A DNA stretch of 64,000 nucleotides from a virus: IMG/VR virus record IMGVR_UViG_3300034112_001564, positions 1 through 64,000 of that record; one strand, 5' to 3'. A model generated the notes under the pieces. That model worked only from the letters and a program-made list of their open reading frames with translations, ran no database searches and was not told the DNA's origin. Both the position numbers and the translations under genes were made by a program. Within the stretch, counting starts at the first letter, position 1. Every line of letters starts with the position of its first letter. Shown one piece after another: positions 6,591 through 13,510 of this stretch.

Positions 6591-6684
6591 CCCCGGCCGG
6601 CGAAACGCTCGCCGGGGACTGCGGCGGGCCGGCGTGGCCCCTGGAACGTGGAAACGCGACGGCCCTGGAGGGCCGCCGCAGACC
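6591..6684 (+). promoter_or_regulatory. Three degenerate start-associated elements in a 135-base gap
   Basis: The gap between stop 6576 and start 6712 contains CCCCGGCCGGCGAAACG (6591-6607), CCCCTGGAACGTGGAAACG (from about 6638) and a GACCGGAAAC remnant near 6675. A GGCCC/GGGCC hairpin sits between the last two. No gene is evident here; the frames that cross it translate the repeats. Confidence 0.55.
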
Positions 6685-6711
6685 GGAAACCTAGAGACGA
6701 GGAGACAGACG

Positions 6712-6951
6712 ATGACATACACGAAGTGCCAAATTCTGAATCACGAGGTCGAGTTCAAGTCGATTCCGACCAGCGGCTGCATCTCGGTCGGCGTGGATGG
6801 CTGGCTTGTCGGCAACTACGAAAACGATTCGGCGGCGATCGTGGCGGCACTGGAGCAAATCCGCGTGATGGACGGACTAGTGAAGCGGCCACTCATTTCC
6901 AATCGTATTCGCAAAAACCTGCGAGAGATGGTCGCTGCGAACGCATCTTGA
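6712..6951 (+). CDS. Hypothetical protein (79 aa)
   Basis: A GAGGAG ribosome site precedes the ATG at 6712; an in-frame ATG at 6634 would translate the repeat elements and is rejected. The 79-aa product (MTYTKCQILN) has an N-terminal strand-rich half with VGVDGWLVGNY and a C-terminal helix. No family is assigned. Confidence 0.65.
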   Translation: MTYTKCQILNHEVEFKSIPTSGCISVGVDGWLVGNYENDSAAIVAALEQIRVMDGLVKRPLISNRIRKNLREMVAANAS

Positions 6952-6992
6952 GCCCCGCCCCGTGGAAACTTTGACCCGATTACACCATGCCG

Positions 6993-7010
6993 CCCCGTGC
7001 GGCGAAACGA
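6993..7010 (+). promoter_or_regulatory. Start-associated element
   Basis: CCCCGTGCGGCGAAACGA lies about 8 bases before the tandem ATGs at 7019 and 7022. A shorter partner, CCCCGTGGAAAC, precedes it near 6957. Confidence 0.65.
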
Positions 7011-7018
7011 GCACGATC

Positions 7019-7375
7019 ATGATGGGCATCAACATCAACGACCGCACCCAGGACTTCACCGCTCAGATTCTGCGCGGCGAGAAGACGGTCGAAACCCGCC
7101 GCACCGACTCGCTCCGCCCCTATGTGGGAAAGCGGGTCGGCATCGTCCGCACCGGCCGGGGGCGGGCGACACTGGTCGGCTACGCGACCATTGGCGAGCC
7201 GATTCGCTACGAGCACCAGCGGCAGTTTGCAGCCGACTACGCTCGCCACCGAGTGGCGGCGGGCTCTCCGCACGACTGCGGCCCCGAGGGCAAATTTGGC
7301 TACGTCCTGATCGACGTTGAGGCGACGCCCCCCAGGCCGGTGACGAGCCGCGGGATCGTGGCGAGGAAGATTTAG
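7019..7375 (+). CDS. ASCH-domain protein (118 aa)
   Basis: The protein contains the ASCH/PUA-like signature ILRGEKTVETRR (about residues 17-28), then LRPYVGKRVGIVRTG and LVGYATIGE. This order of strand, charged loop and strand is typical of ASCH domains, which bind RNA or modified nucleotides and are common in phages. Two adjacent ATGs (7019, 7022) are equally likely starts. Its role here is not known; processing of transcripts or modified bases is possible. Confidence 0.8.
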   Translation: MMGININDRTQDFTAQILRGEKTVETRRTDSLRPYVGKRVGIVRTGRGRATLVGYATIGEPIRYEHQRQFAADYARHRVAAGSPHDCGPEGKFGYVLIDVEATPPRPVTSRGIVARKI

Positions 7376-7400
7376 GCACAGTGCTCGAGGGCCGCCGCCA

Positions 7401-7433
7401 CCCCGAGCATAGAAACCCCGAGCGGCGAAACGA
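7401..7433 (+). promoter_or_regulatory. Paired start-associated elements
   Basis: CCCCGAGCATAGAAAC (7401-7416) shares its last C with CCCCGAGCGGCGAAACGA (7416-7433). An AAAGGA follows before the ATG at 7446. Confidence 0.7.
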
Positions 7434-7445
7434 AAGGACGATGCG

Positions 7446-7829
7446 ATGACGAAGGAAGGATTCAAGATCGACAAGAAGAAGCGAATGTCGAAGAAGGCCG
7501 TCTGCGCCTACTTCGGTGAACGCGGGATGCCCGTGTCCCCCGCGGAGGTGGCCTTCCATGCGGTCGGCACGTTCACCAGCAGGAAGTGGGATCACGAGCA
7601 CGGCGGTCGCTTCACCGACGAGCTGGAGACCATCCCCGCCCTGGCCGTGATCATCAAGGAACGGCCGGCTGGCATCTGCGACTGGGGCGACACCGACGAG
7701 GGCCGCATGGATGTCTACTCGCTCAGAGACATTTATGGAGAGTGCCAGGACGATGTCCCCGCCCCGAAGTACGCTATCGCCGCGGCGAAGCGGGCAATAC
7801 GGCCCGCGAAACGAAAGGCAGCCCGATGA
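7446..7829 (+). CDS. Hypothetical protein (127 aa)
   Basis: The N terminus is lysine-rich (KIDKKKRMSKK), followed by an aromatic acidic body containing ICDWGDTDEGRMDVY and a basic C-terminal tail. No catalytic motif is seen. It overlaps the next start by ATGA (7826-7829). Charge distribution suggests a nucleic-acid or protein-binding role, which is inference. Confidence 0.7.
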   Translation: MTKEGFKIDKKKRMSKKAVCAYFGERGMPVSPAEVAFHAVGTFTSRKWDHEHGGRFTDELETIPALAVIIKERPAGICDWGDTDEGRMDVYSLRDIYGECQDDVPAPKYAIAAAKRAIRPAKRKAAR

Positions 7830-8014
7830 TCTCATACGAACCGATCCCCGCGGAGATTCGGCGCGAGCTTTTTCAGGTCATGTTCGACCGCATCAAGATG
7901 CACTACGAGCTGCGGCAACGCATCCGCAGGAGCGCCGGCCTCCCCGCCGGCAACATGGTCACTGGAGCGTTCCGGCGGCCCGTCCGAGGAAACAAGAGGA
8001 GACCCCGATCATGA
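7826..8014 (+). CDS. Hypothetical basic protein (62 aa)
   Basis: A 62-aa basic protein starting MISYEPIPAE, coupled by ATGA to the genes on both sides. A copy of the GCCGGC hairpin arm falls within its 3' half (about 7938-7956), which encodes SAGLPAGN. No family is recognised. Confidence 0.6.
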   Translation: MISYEPIPAEIRRELFQVMFDRIKMHYELRQRIRRSAGLPAGNMVTGAFRRPVRGNKRRPRS

Positions 8015-8190
8015 AAAACCGAATCACCCCCTACGAGGCCGGTTGGCTGACGTTCTTGGTCAGCAGCGGCATCGCCTCCGAGGCGGCCTGCCGCGAGGCG
8101 ATGAACCGCGTGGCCCAGGACGCCCTCGACGAGATCAACCGCCTGCGGGCGGCCAGGAAGAAGGCTGGCAAAAAACGCAAGGACAATTAG
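8011..8190 (+). CDS. Hypothetical small helical protein (59 aa)
   Basis: The product MKNRITPYEA... is helical with a Lys/Arg-rich tail (ARKKAGKKRK). AGAGGAGACC precedes the ATG, and the start overlaps the previous stop by ATGA. No function is recognised. Confidence 0.6.
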   Translation: MKNRITPYEAGWLTFLVSSGIASEAACREAMNRVAQDALDEINRLRAARKKAGKKRKDN

Positions 8191-8218
8191 GCTACTGGTC
8201 GATAGTTCAATAGGCTAC
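8188..8218 (+). promoter_or_regulatory. Direct repeat TAGGCTAC in an intergenic gap
   Basis: TAGGCTAC occurs at 8188-8195 and 8211-8218, 23 bp apart, in the 55-base gap before the gene at 8246. The AGGCTACTG word also occurs in the gap upstream of the SNF2-like gene (about 32076). This could be an operator; evidence is limited to the repeat itself. Confidence 0.3.
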
Positions 8219-8245
8219 GAAACGACACTTCACAGGAGACTCCCC

Positions 8246-8557
8246 ATGAGTCACGCAGTAGGCGATTCGGTCTGGTTGGCGACTTCCCATGTCGGATTTG
8301 ACGGCCTCTCCCGCGGCCATGTCCTGCGGGTCGAGGTTGTCGCCGTCATCGACGGCACCGTGATGATCCGCTACCCGTCCAGCGGAACGATCCGCTCGGT
8401 CGAGGCCGCGTCGGAGACGATCTGTGACAGCGAGGCCGAGGCATGGGCCGCCGTGGCCCGCGAGCTGACCACGGCCCGAGGCCGCGTCCAGGCGGCGATC
8501 GACGAGGCCACCGCCAAAGCCGCCGGCTGCCGGGTCGGGGAGGCGGTGCCGGCATGA
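8246..8557 (+). CDS. Hypothetical protein (103 aa)
   Basis: A 103-aa protein with an N-terminal strand-rich half (VLRVEVVAVIDGTVMIRYPS), similar in feel to small KOW or SH3-like barrels, then a long Ala/Glu helix. AGGAGA precedes the ATG by about 8 bases. Its stop overlaps the next ATG by four bases. No family can be named. Confidence 0.7.
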   Translation: MSHAVGDSVWLATSHVGFDGLSRGHVLRVEVVAVIDGTVMIRYPSSGTIRSVEAASETICDSEAEAWAAVARELTTARGRVQAAIDEATAKAAGCRVGEAVPA

Positions 8558-8700
8558 ACCCCCGATCGTGGAAATGGGTCATGGACGACCTGATCCGCAC
8601 GCTCGTGCTCGTCCGACTCGGGCAATTGCTCGGGTCGGAGAGCACGGCGGCGCGGGCCGTCCACGACCTCGTCGAAGCCGTTTTTTCGATTGTCAGGTGA
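8554..8700 (+). CDS. Hypothetical small protein (48 aa)
   Basis: A 48-aa product (MNPRSWKWVM) coupled by ATGA to the upstream gene. It contains one amphipathic helix, LIRTLVLVRLGQLL, that might associate with membrane. The 5' codons overlap a degenerate start-associated element. Confidence 0.5.
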   Translation: MNPRSWKWVMDDLIRTLVLVRLGQLLGSESTAARAVHDLVEAVFSIVR

Positions 8701-8719
8701 TTGGCCTGACGCATAGAAT
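8690..8719 (+). promoter_or_regulatory. Sigma-70-like promoter
   Basis: TTGTCA (8690-8695) and TAGAAT (8714-8719) are spaced 18 bp. Both hexamers are close to consensus. It overlaps the end of the preceding gene and lies 36 bp before the HTH gene at 8756. Confidence 0.6.
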
Positions 8720-8729
8720 GACACCCCTA

Positions 8730-8746
8730 CCCGAGTGTGGAAACGA
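8730..8746 (+). promoter_or_regulatory. Start-associated element
   Basis: CCCGAGTGTGGAAACGA is followed by GAGGACACG and the ATG at 8756. It is the last copy before a gene in the plus-strand arm. Confidence 0.6.
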
Positions 8747-8755
8747 GAGGACACG

Positions 8756-9046
8756 ATGAAACCCATCGACCCCAGCGACTACCTGACCATCCAACAGGCA
8801 ATGGACGCTCTCGGCTGCCCCAGGCGGACGCTTGCCAGGGCGATCCTGCGGGCCGAGACGGCCGGCAAGAAGATCGTCACCGAGATTCTCGGCAAGAGCG
8901 TGATCCACAAGTCGAAGATCGCCGTGCTCAAGGAGTTCTACTACCCATACGGCTCGCCGGCCCACCAGAAGATGGTGAAGAAGTGGGGCTCCGCCGGGGG
9001 CACACAGAAAAGGATCAATCGCGAAGAGGCGGAGCAGGGGCGGTAG
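8756..9046 (+). CDS. Helix-turn-helix DNA-binding protein (96 aa)
   Basis: Residues 8-32 (LTIQQAMDALGCPRRTLARAI) form an excisionase/MerR-type helix-turn-helix, followed by a wing-like KIVTEILGKSVIHKSKIAVL. The 96-aa length fits an excisionase or small regulator. It has its own promoter at 8690 and is the last plus-strand gene, convergent with the HNH gene. It could direct integrase excision or control the left arm, but it sits far from the integrase, so regulation is the likelier role. Confidence 0.75.
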   Translation: MKPIDPSDYLTIQQAMDALGCPRRTLARAILRAETAGKKIVTEILGKSVIHKSKIAVLKEFYYPYGSPAHQKMVKKWGSAGGTQKRINREEAEQGR

Positions 9047-9059
9047 TTAAAGCCTGCCT

Positions 9060-9350
9060 TTAACTTGAGTCGCGGGCCGTGCGCTTACTATGGCATGCCT
9101 TGTGTAAAAGCCGGAGGTTACTGAGGCTATCAGTACCACCTTTGGCCTTCTCGACGATGTGGTCGATGTCGCCGCTTTCGCCGACGATCAGCATCCCGCA
9201 CAACTGGCAGATGCCCTGGTCGCGGGCGATGACGGCAAGGCGGGTGCGTCTCCAGGCGGCCGAGCAGTAGCCGCGGGCCGCCGCCGTCGGGCGGGCCTCC
9301 CCCCGTGGGGCGAAACGAGCCGGCCTATACGTCGGGATTCTTTTCGGCAC
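9060..9350 (-). CDS. HNH endonuclease (96 aa), GTG start
   Basis: The protein has the compact HNH order: CQLCG, then DIDHIVEKAKGGTDSLSNLRLLH and CHSK, so a zinc-stabilised beta-beta-alpha metal nuclease is likely. The GTG at 9350 has GGAG 7 bases upstream. Small HNH proteins in phages often sit next to terminase or packaging genes; here the neighbour is a membrane protein at the far end of the minus-strand operon. Part of its N-terminal coding sequence coincides with a plus-strand copy of the start-associated element (9301-9318). Confidence 0.85.
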   Translation of the reverse strand: MPKRIPTYRPARFAPRGEARPTAAARGYCSAAWRRTRLAVIARDQGICQLCGMLIVGESGDIDHIVEKAKGGTDSLSNLRLLHKACHSKRTARDSS

Positions 9351-9666
9351 GAGCCTGCTCCTGCCACCCGTACATCAGAACCTTGTGCGCGTGGTTCTTC
9401 TTCCACCACGCGATGATCGCCTTGACGATCAGTTGAGCCAGCACGCTGATCAAGATCGCGGCGATCACTGAGCCGTACTTGTCCCTGGCGCGGATGCGGA
9501 GGCGGGCGGCGAGCACCTCCTCCATGCGGTCAGGCGGCGCGTCGATTGGGAACTCCTCGACCGCCCATTCGACGAGCTGATCGCGGAGGGCGGGATGCGT
9601 CGAGAGACGGATGCCACCGGCTCGCGAGACATACCGCTTTAACGTGTCGTACTTGGCGTCGGGCAT
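9325..9666 (-). CDS. Single-span membrane protein (113 aa)
   Basis: The ATG at 9666 follows AAGGACGG. A soluble N-terminal half is followed by a hydrophobic segment (VIAAILISVLAQLIVKAIIAW, about residues 66-86) and a basic tail (WWKKNH). One transmembrane span with a charged C terminus could suit a holin-like or accessory membrane role, but no family is recognised. It overlaps the lipoprotein gene before it and the HNH gene after it. Confidence 0.6.
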   Translation of the reverse strand: MPDAKYDTLKRYVSRAGGIRLSTHPALRDQLVEWAVEEFPIDAPPDRMEEVLAARLRIRARDKYGSVIAAILISVLAQLIVKAIIAWWKKNHAHKVLMYGWQEQARAEKNPDV

Positions 9667-9929
9667 TTGCCGTCCTTGCATGGTGCGGGGGCGGCGGAGG
9701 TCGCTGCCTTTCCAGTGCCTTTACAGACAGGGCACTCAGATCGCACGCGGCCGTCAGACAAATACCCGAGGCCGCGGCAATTGCTGCAAACGCCAGACGG
9801 AGCAGGAGCCGGCTTGGCCTGGGCCATCAGCGAGTACCTGCCGGCCACCGCGACGAACGGCCGGAGGTCTTCGGCGGCATGCGTGCAGCCGCAGAGAGAC
9901 AGCAGGAGGACGATCAAGAGCTTAGACAT
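9639..9929 (-). CDS. Lipoprotein with two CXXCXGXG motifs (96 aa)
   Basis: The ATG at 9929 gives MSKLLIVLLL followed by a lipobox ending LCGC, so a lipid-modified Cys near residue 14-16 is expected. The body contains CSNCRGLGYL and CPVCKGTGK, two CXXCXGXG motifs of the DnaJ zinc-finger type. The combination of an outer-membrane-type lipoprotein and a DnaJ-like zinc pair is unusual. Its start overlaps the stop of the intein-bearing protease gene. It could be an o-spanin-like partner in lysis; that is context inference. Confidence 0.7.
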   Translation of the reverse strand: MSKLLIVLLLSLCGCTHAAEDLRPFVAVAGRYSLMAQAKPAPAPSGVCSNCRGLGYLSDGRVRSECPVCKGTGKAATSAAPAPCKDGKCPTPSTTR

Positions 9930-12120
9930 TGCCTTCGGCTCCGTAGGTCGTGTGCTTGCGGCGAGGCCAGCCAGCCACGCTCGAGAGAGCAATGCACTGG
10001 CATCGGTCAAGGTTGTCGGCGAGTGCCCAGAAGCATCCCTCTGGAATCAGGAGATCGGTGCCGAGCACCTTGCGGCTCCCTGAGTTCCATTTCGCCCAGG
10101 AGTTGACGACCAACACGAGCCCCTGCCCGTACTTCCTGTGCGTCTCCGGCCGATCGTCAAATCCTGCGAGCCCCATCGAGTGGTGCCACACCCCAATTTG
10201 ACGACTTACGCCATCCTCATTTCTGGTTCGATCGAAGCCTAAAGAACTACATACGAAGCAGCCGAAACCGGCCGCGAGGAAGTCCCTGATCTGCTCCCTG
10301 CCCTTGAGGAACGTCGCCGTCCTCGCGACGTACTGCTTGCTCTCGCGCAGCCAGTTCTCGCCGGGGGGCGTCGCGCCGCCGAGACGAATCGTCTTCTCGG
10401 TGTAGTGCGTCAGGTCGATCTTCAGATCGGGGTACGGCTTGCGAATGAGGAAGCCCTTCTCGCAGGCAACCTTCGCGGCTTCAGAACACACCCAGCCGTC
10501 CCCGGCAAAATTTCTCCACGCAAAAAGTGATTCGCTGGCGATCACTGACTCGCGGATGCCGGCCTCTGGAAGTTCAGGAGCGCCCTCAAGCCTGCCGGTC
10601 ACCTCGTCGGGCTTGTTGTCGTAGATTTCCGCGCTCAAACTGCCAAGCAAGGCACGCGAACACCCCCATCCGACGCAGTTGTGGACAGCGTATCCGTTCG
10701 CGATGAATGAGTGATCCTCCTCGACCTCGAGACAATACACATCGCCCTCAAACGCTTCGCGGGTCGTCTCGGCAACCTTCTTCCACATGCCCCACTTGCC
10801 GGCCTTTTTCCCAGTAGATACGCCAAGCCCCCGCTCGGTCTTTGCGGCCGGAAAAGCCGCGATGGCATTGTCGCCGAAAAGATGAAGCACGTCCGCCGAC
10901 TTCGACTGCTTATAGGCAGGCCGCGTGCTGACGGAGGCGACGGCCCCGCACGAGTTCGCGATGTCAAACATGTCGCGGACAAGACCGCTGGATACAGAGA
11001 CAGCACACGCCGAGAACACGTTGCTTTTCGCTGGCTTGCCTGTCTTGAACGCGAACGCCCCCTTCGCCACCTGCTTGAGATTGCCGTCGCCTGCAAACCA
11101 ACCACGAAGCAGCCCAAGACGGACAGACTTTTTCGCCGTCAGAAAAACTCGGTTGACCCGTTTTGTGTATGTGTTGCCTGGGGCAAGCTTCTTGAACAGC
11201 CATGCCACGGGGCCGCAGTTGAAGCGAACGTAGACGACAGACGGCTTTGAGGGGACTCTGACAATCCTTGCGTCAAGGCCAAATATGTCATTTATGAACT
11301 GAACCGCTGTCTCCGCGAGAAACGCTTCATGGGAGCCCAGGTTAAACGTGATCCGCGAGGGTCCGTACTTTCCATAGTCGCACGAACCCTCGGCAAGAAA
11401 GAGGCCGATCAGCCACGCGAGCCTGAAGTCCAGCGGGGCATACCTGTTGATTTCTTTTTTACCGTGAAGCCAACGAAGTCGATGTTCAGCCGTCGGCTTC
11501 ACGTTCCGCGGGTCGGCCTGCCCGAATGCAATCGCCCGCGGCGCTTCTGCGAGATCGAAGACGATCTCGTCACCGATTTCCGCGTGCCGCGGGATGAGGA
11601 CATCCGTACCTTTCGTGATGAGTTCGGATTGGCACCAGAACGGATTGTCGTCGTTTCCACAGACAAAACGGTGGTCTGGAGTAGAGCGGACGCTCCTCGG
11701 CACTCCGCGGGCTCGCAGTTTCACAAGGTCGCCCTTGTACGGCTTCTTGAGTGTATTGAGCACCCTTCGGACGTTGCCGTTGTGGGTGACAACGCTCTCG
11801 CCCACCGCGACCGCCTCGATCGGCTTCTCGGTCCCGTCTGCCATGCGTACAGTCGTGCCGGCCGGAAAGCAGTCGCCCCATAATTGCGACGGCCCCGGCA
11901 GCGAGCCTGGAAACACGGCCTCGATGGTTCGCCAGAGCGTCGACAGCCTGCCGGCCCCGGCCTGCTCAAGCCCCCAGTCGTAGGCGACGTTCGCGCCGTT
12001 CGGATCGCCGCCGTACCGCAGCACATAATCGGCGAACACCTCGTCGGCCCGCGGGTCTTTGCGGCAGCCGATGAACCCCTTCGCGTATTTCTCGACGGGG
12101 TCGAAGTCACTCATTGCCAT
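9922..12120 (-). CDS. Papain-like (C1) cysteine protease interrupted by an intein
   Basis: The 732-aa precursor consists of a 334-aa host protein split by a 398-aa intein. In the spliced protein, WGDCVGWGCSRA, HHSMGLAG and VVNSWAKWN supply the Cys, His and Asn expected of a papain-type (C1A) peptidase. The Cys in GDC is both the likely nucleophile and the first residue after the intein. No signal peptide is seen. Neighbours are three small membrane proteins and a lipoprotein, so a role in lysis or host modification is possible. It could alternatively be an inactive papain fold. I recall similar non-secreted C1-like proteins in Planctomycetes, but this was not searched. Confidence 0.85.
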   Translation of the reverse strand: MAMSDFDPVEKYAKGFIGCRKDPRADEVFADYVLRYGGDPNGANVAYDWGLEQAGAGRLSTLWRTIEAVFPGSLPGPSQLWGDCFPAGTTVRMADGTEKPIEAVAVGESVVTHNGNVRRVLNTLKKPYKGDLVKLRARGVPRSVRSTPDHRFVCGNDDNPFWCQSELITKGTDVLIPRHAEIGDEIVFDLAEAPRAIAFGQADPRNVKPTAEHRLRWLHGKKEINRYAPLDFRLAWLIGLFLAEGSCDYGKYGPSRITFNLGSHEAFLAETAVQFINDIFGLDARIVRVPSKPSVVYVRFNCGPVAWLFKKLAPGNTYTKRVNRVFLTAKKSVRLGLLRGWFAGDGNLKQVAKGAFAFKTGKPAKSNVFSACAVSVSSGLVRDMFDIANSCGAVASVSTRPAYKQSKSADVLHLFGDNAIAAFPAAKTERGLGVSTGKKAGKWGMWKKVAETTREAFEGDVYCLEVEEDHSFIANGYAVHNCVGWGCSRALLGSLSAEIYDNKPDEVTGRLEGAPELPEAGIRESVIASESLFAWRNFAGDGWVCSEAAKVACEKGFLIRKPYPDLKIDLTHYTEKTIRLGGATPPGENWLRESKQYVARTATFLKGREQIRDFLAAGFGCFVCSSLGFDRTRNEDGVSRQIGVWHHSMGLAGFDDRPETHRKYGQGLVLVVNSWAKWNSGSRKVLGTDLLIPEGCFWALADNLDRCQCIALSSVAGWPRRKHTTYGAEGNV
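10678..11871 (-). other. Intein with LAGLIDADG homing endonuclease (398 aa)
   Basis: The segment begins at Cys (CFPAGTTVRMADG, splicing block A) and has STPDHRF (block B, TxxH). It contains two LAGLIDADG-type motifs (LIGLFLAEGS near residue 154 and LLRGWFAGDGN near 254), and ends DVYCLEVEEDHSF then YAVHN (blocks F and G), with Cys as the next host residue. All residues needed for class 1 splicing are present: Cys1, block-B His, penultimate His, terminal Asn and +1 Cys. The reading frame is unbroken, so splicing and homing look intact. Confidence 0.95.
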
Positions 12121-12592
12121 TCACCTTGAAGCACCACTTGAGCACCCCGCAGGCATCCATGAGCTGCTGCCGCTTCACGGCATCGACCGTGGCCGTGTCG
12201 GCCCCCGCCGCCGCGAAGAAGACGGCATCGATGGCCTTGTCGAGTCCGGGGTACTTGCCCACGTTCTTCTTCTGGATGGCAAGCTGAAGGCTCCCGGCGT
12301 GGAACTGCGCGAACTTGTCGGTGTCGCCGATGATCGGCGTCGACCGCTCGCCGTCCTGCTTGAGGACATACTCCATCGCGTCGTAGAAATTGGCGAGATA
12401 CTCCCGGTCGGCCGGCAGCATCCTGGGCAGGATCGACTTCAAGTCGCCGGCCCACTTGATCTGCTCGGCGGCAGGCTTCTCGGCGACGACGGTCGTCTGC
12501 GGGGGCAGCGGCCACTTCACGTCCAGCGAGCCGCCCTTCCAGGCGAATGCGAGCAGTGCGCCTGCCACGATGTACCTCGCTGTGTTGTTCAC
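12107..12592 (-). CDS. Hypothetical membrane-anchored protein (161 aa), GTG start
   Basis: The GTG at 12592 overlaps the upstream TAG by one base. Residues 6-18 (YIVAGALLAFAW) form a short hydrophobic anchor or uncleaved signal, and the rest is soluble and helical. No family is recognised. Together with its neighbours it forms a run of small membrane-linked genes around the papain-like protease. Confidence 0.65.
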   Translation of the reverse strand: MNNTARYIVAGALLAFAWKGGSLDVKWPLPPQTTVVAEKPAAEQIKWAGDLKSILPRMLPADREYLANFYDAMEYVLKQDGERSTPIIGDTDKFAQFHAGSLQLAIQKKNVGKYPGLDKAIDAVFFAAAGADTATVDAVKRQQLMDACGVLKWCFKVNGNE

Positions 12593-12867
12593 TACTTGTC
12601 GCTCCCGGCCACCAGGGCCAGCGTTAGGGTGTCGATGGCTGCCCTCTGGGGGCTCTTCTCTTCGCCCAGGAGGCCCGTGGTGTTCAGGCGGGCTCGCACT
12701 CGGGCGAGGTTATGAATGGCGTCCTCGTAGCCCACAGGGGCCACGCTGGGGGCTGGCAGGGGCGTCGATGGCAGCTTGCCCAGCACGAACTTGCCGACGG
12801 CGGCGATCTTAGGCCACGCCACCACTGCCGCCGCAATAATCCCGGCCCCAATCTGCTCGTAGGTCAT
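12592..12867 (-). CDS. Small membrane protein (91 aa), holin candidate
   Basis: The start MTYEQIGAG follows GGAGATC. Residues 6-30 (IGAGIIAAAVVAWPKIAAVGKFVL) are hydrophobic enough for one membrane span, followed by a proline linker and a charged helical tail. Size and layout are compatible with a holin or a host-membrane effector, but nothing is diagnostic. It overlaps the upstream gene by ATGA. Confidence 0.6.
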   Translation of the reverse strand: MTYEQIGAGIIAAAVVAWPKIAAVGKFVLGKLPSTPLPAPSVAPVGYEDAIHNLARVRARLNTTGLLGEEKSPQRAAIDTLTLALVAGSDK

Positions 12868-13157
12868 GTGATCTCCTGTGCGACGAGTGCGAACCATTCA
12901 ACGAGTGCCTGACCCTCGGGCGTCTTCAAAACCGCCTCGATCCGGTCAAGCACGTTGTTGTCCTTGTCAGTGACCGTCTTGTCGGCCGCCAGCCGGAGGG
13001 CGGCGACCAGAGCCAGAGCCTTCTCCGCGGGCGTCTTCGCCAGGGCGACGGCCTCGAGCTTCGCCAAAAGCGGTGCCCACGCCGCCAGCAAGCGGACCTT
13101 GTCGATAATCGACAAGCTGCCGTACATCTGGCCGAACTGCTCGTCACTTACGTCCAT
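12864..13157 (-). CDS. Hypothetical helical protein (97 aa)
   Basis: A 97-aa, Ala/Leu-rich, mostly helical acidic protein (MDVSDEQFGQ start) with no cysteines or recognisable motif. It overlaps its neighbours on both sides by a few bases, so it is part of one coupled operon. Function unknown. Confidence 0.65.
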   Translation of the reverse strand: MDVSDEQFGQMYGSLSIIDKVRLLAAWAPLLAKLEAVALAKTPAEKALALVAALRLAADKTVTDKDNNVLDRIEAVLKTPEGQALVEWFALVAQEIT

Positions 13158-13329
13158 TGCGATTTCTCTCCAGAAACGCCTGATATTCCCGGCTAGTCGT
13201 GCGGCCTTCGCTCGTCAGCTTGCCCCGCACATACGGCTGGTCGCGGACAAGTGCCATCAGCGGCGTCGAGTCGTCGCCGCGGCGACTCTCGAACTCGCGA
13301 TGGTCGATGTCGGCGTCGTCAATCACCAT
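13144..13329 (-). CDS. Hypothetical charged protein (61 aa)
   Basis: A 61-aa protein rich in Arg and Asp (MVIDDADIDH start). It overlaps the upstream and downstream genes by 11 and 14 bases. No family is recognised; it is supported mainly by operon packing. Confidence 0.55.
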   Translation of the reverse strand: MVIDDADIDHREFESRRGDDSTPLMALVRDQPYVRGKLTSEGRTTSREYQAFLERNRNGRK

Positions 13330-13510
13330 GCACCATGAAATTCATGCCGTCATATGCGTCGTCGAACACGGCCCTGGCGAACTCCGCGGCCTCGCTTTTT
13401 CCGATCGTTCTCCCGAACGACCAGACCTCGTCCTCGACGATGTCGTCGCCCTTGCGAATCGTCAGCCTCGCCTCCTTTGGAGCGATCACCAATTCGACTT
13501 TCGCCAGCAT
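13319..13510 (-). CDS. Hypothetical protein (63 aa)
   Basis: The ATG at 13510 has GGAG 9 bases upstream. The protein (MLAKVELVIA) alternates short strands with acidic turns and ends in an aromatic stretch. It lies in a different frame from the upstream HTH gene, whose open frame continues across it for 160 bases; the coding signal favours this frame after about 13535. Confidence 0.55.
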   Translation of the reverse strand: MLAKVELVIAPKEARLTIRKGDDIVEDEVWSFGRTIGKSEAAEFARAVFDDAYDGMNFMVHGD

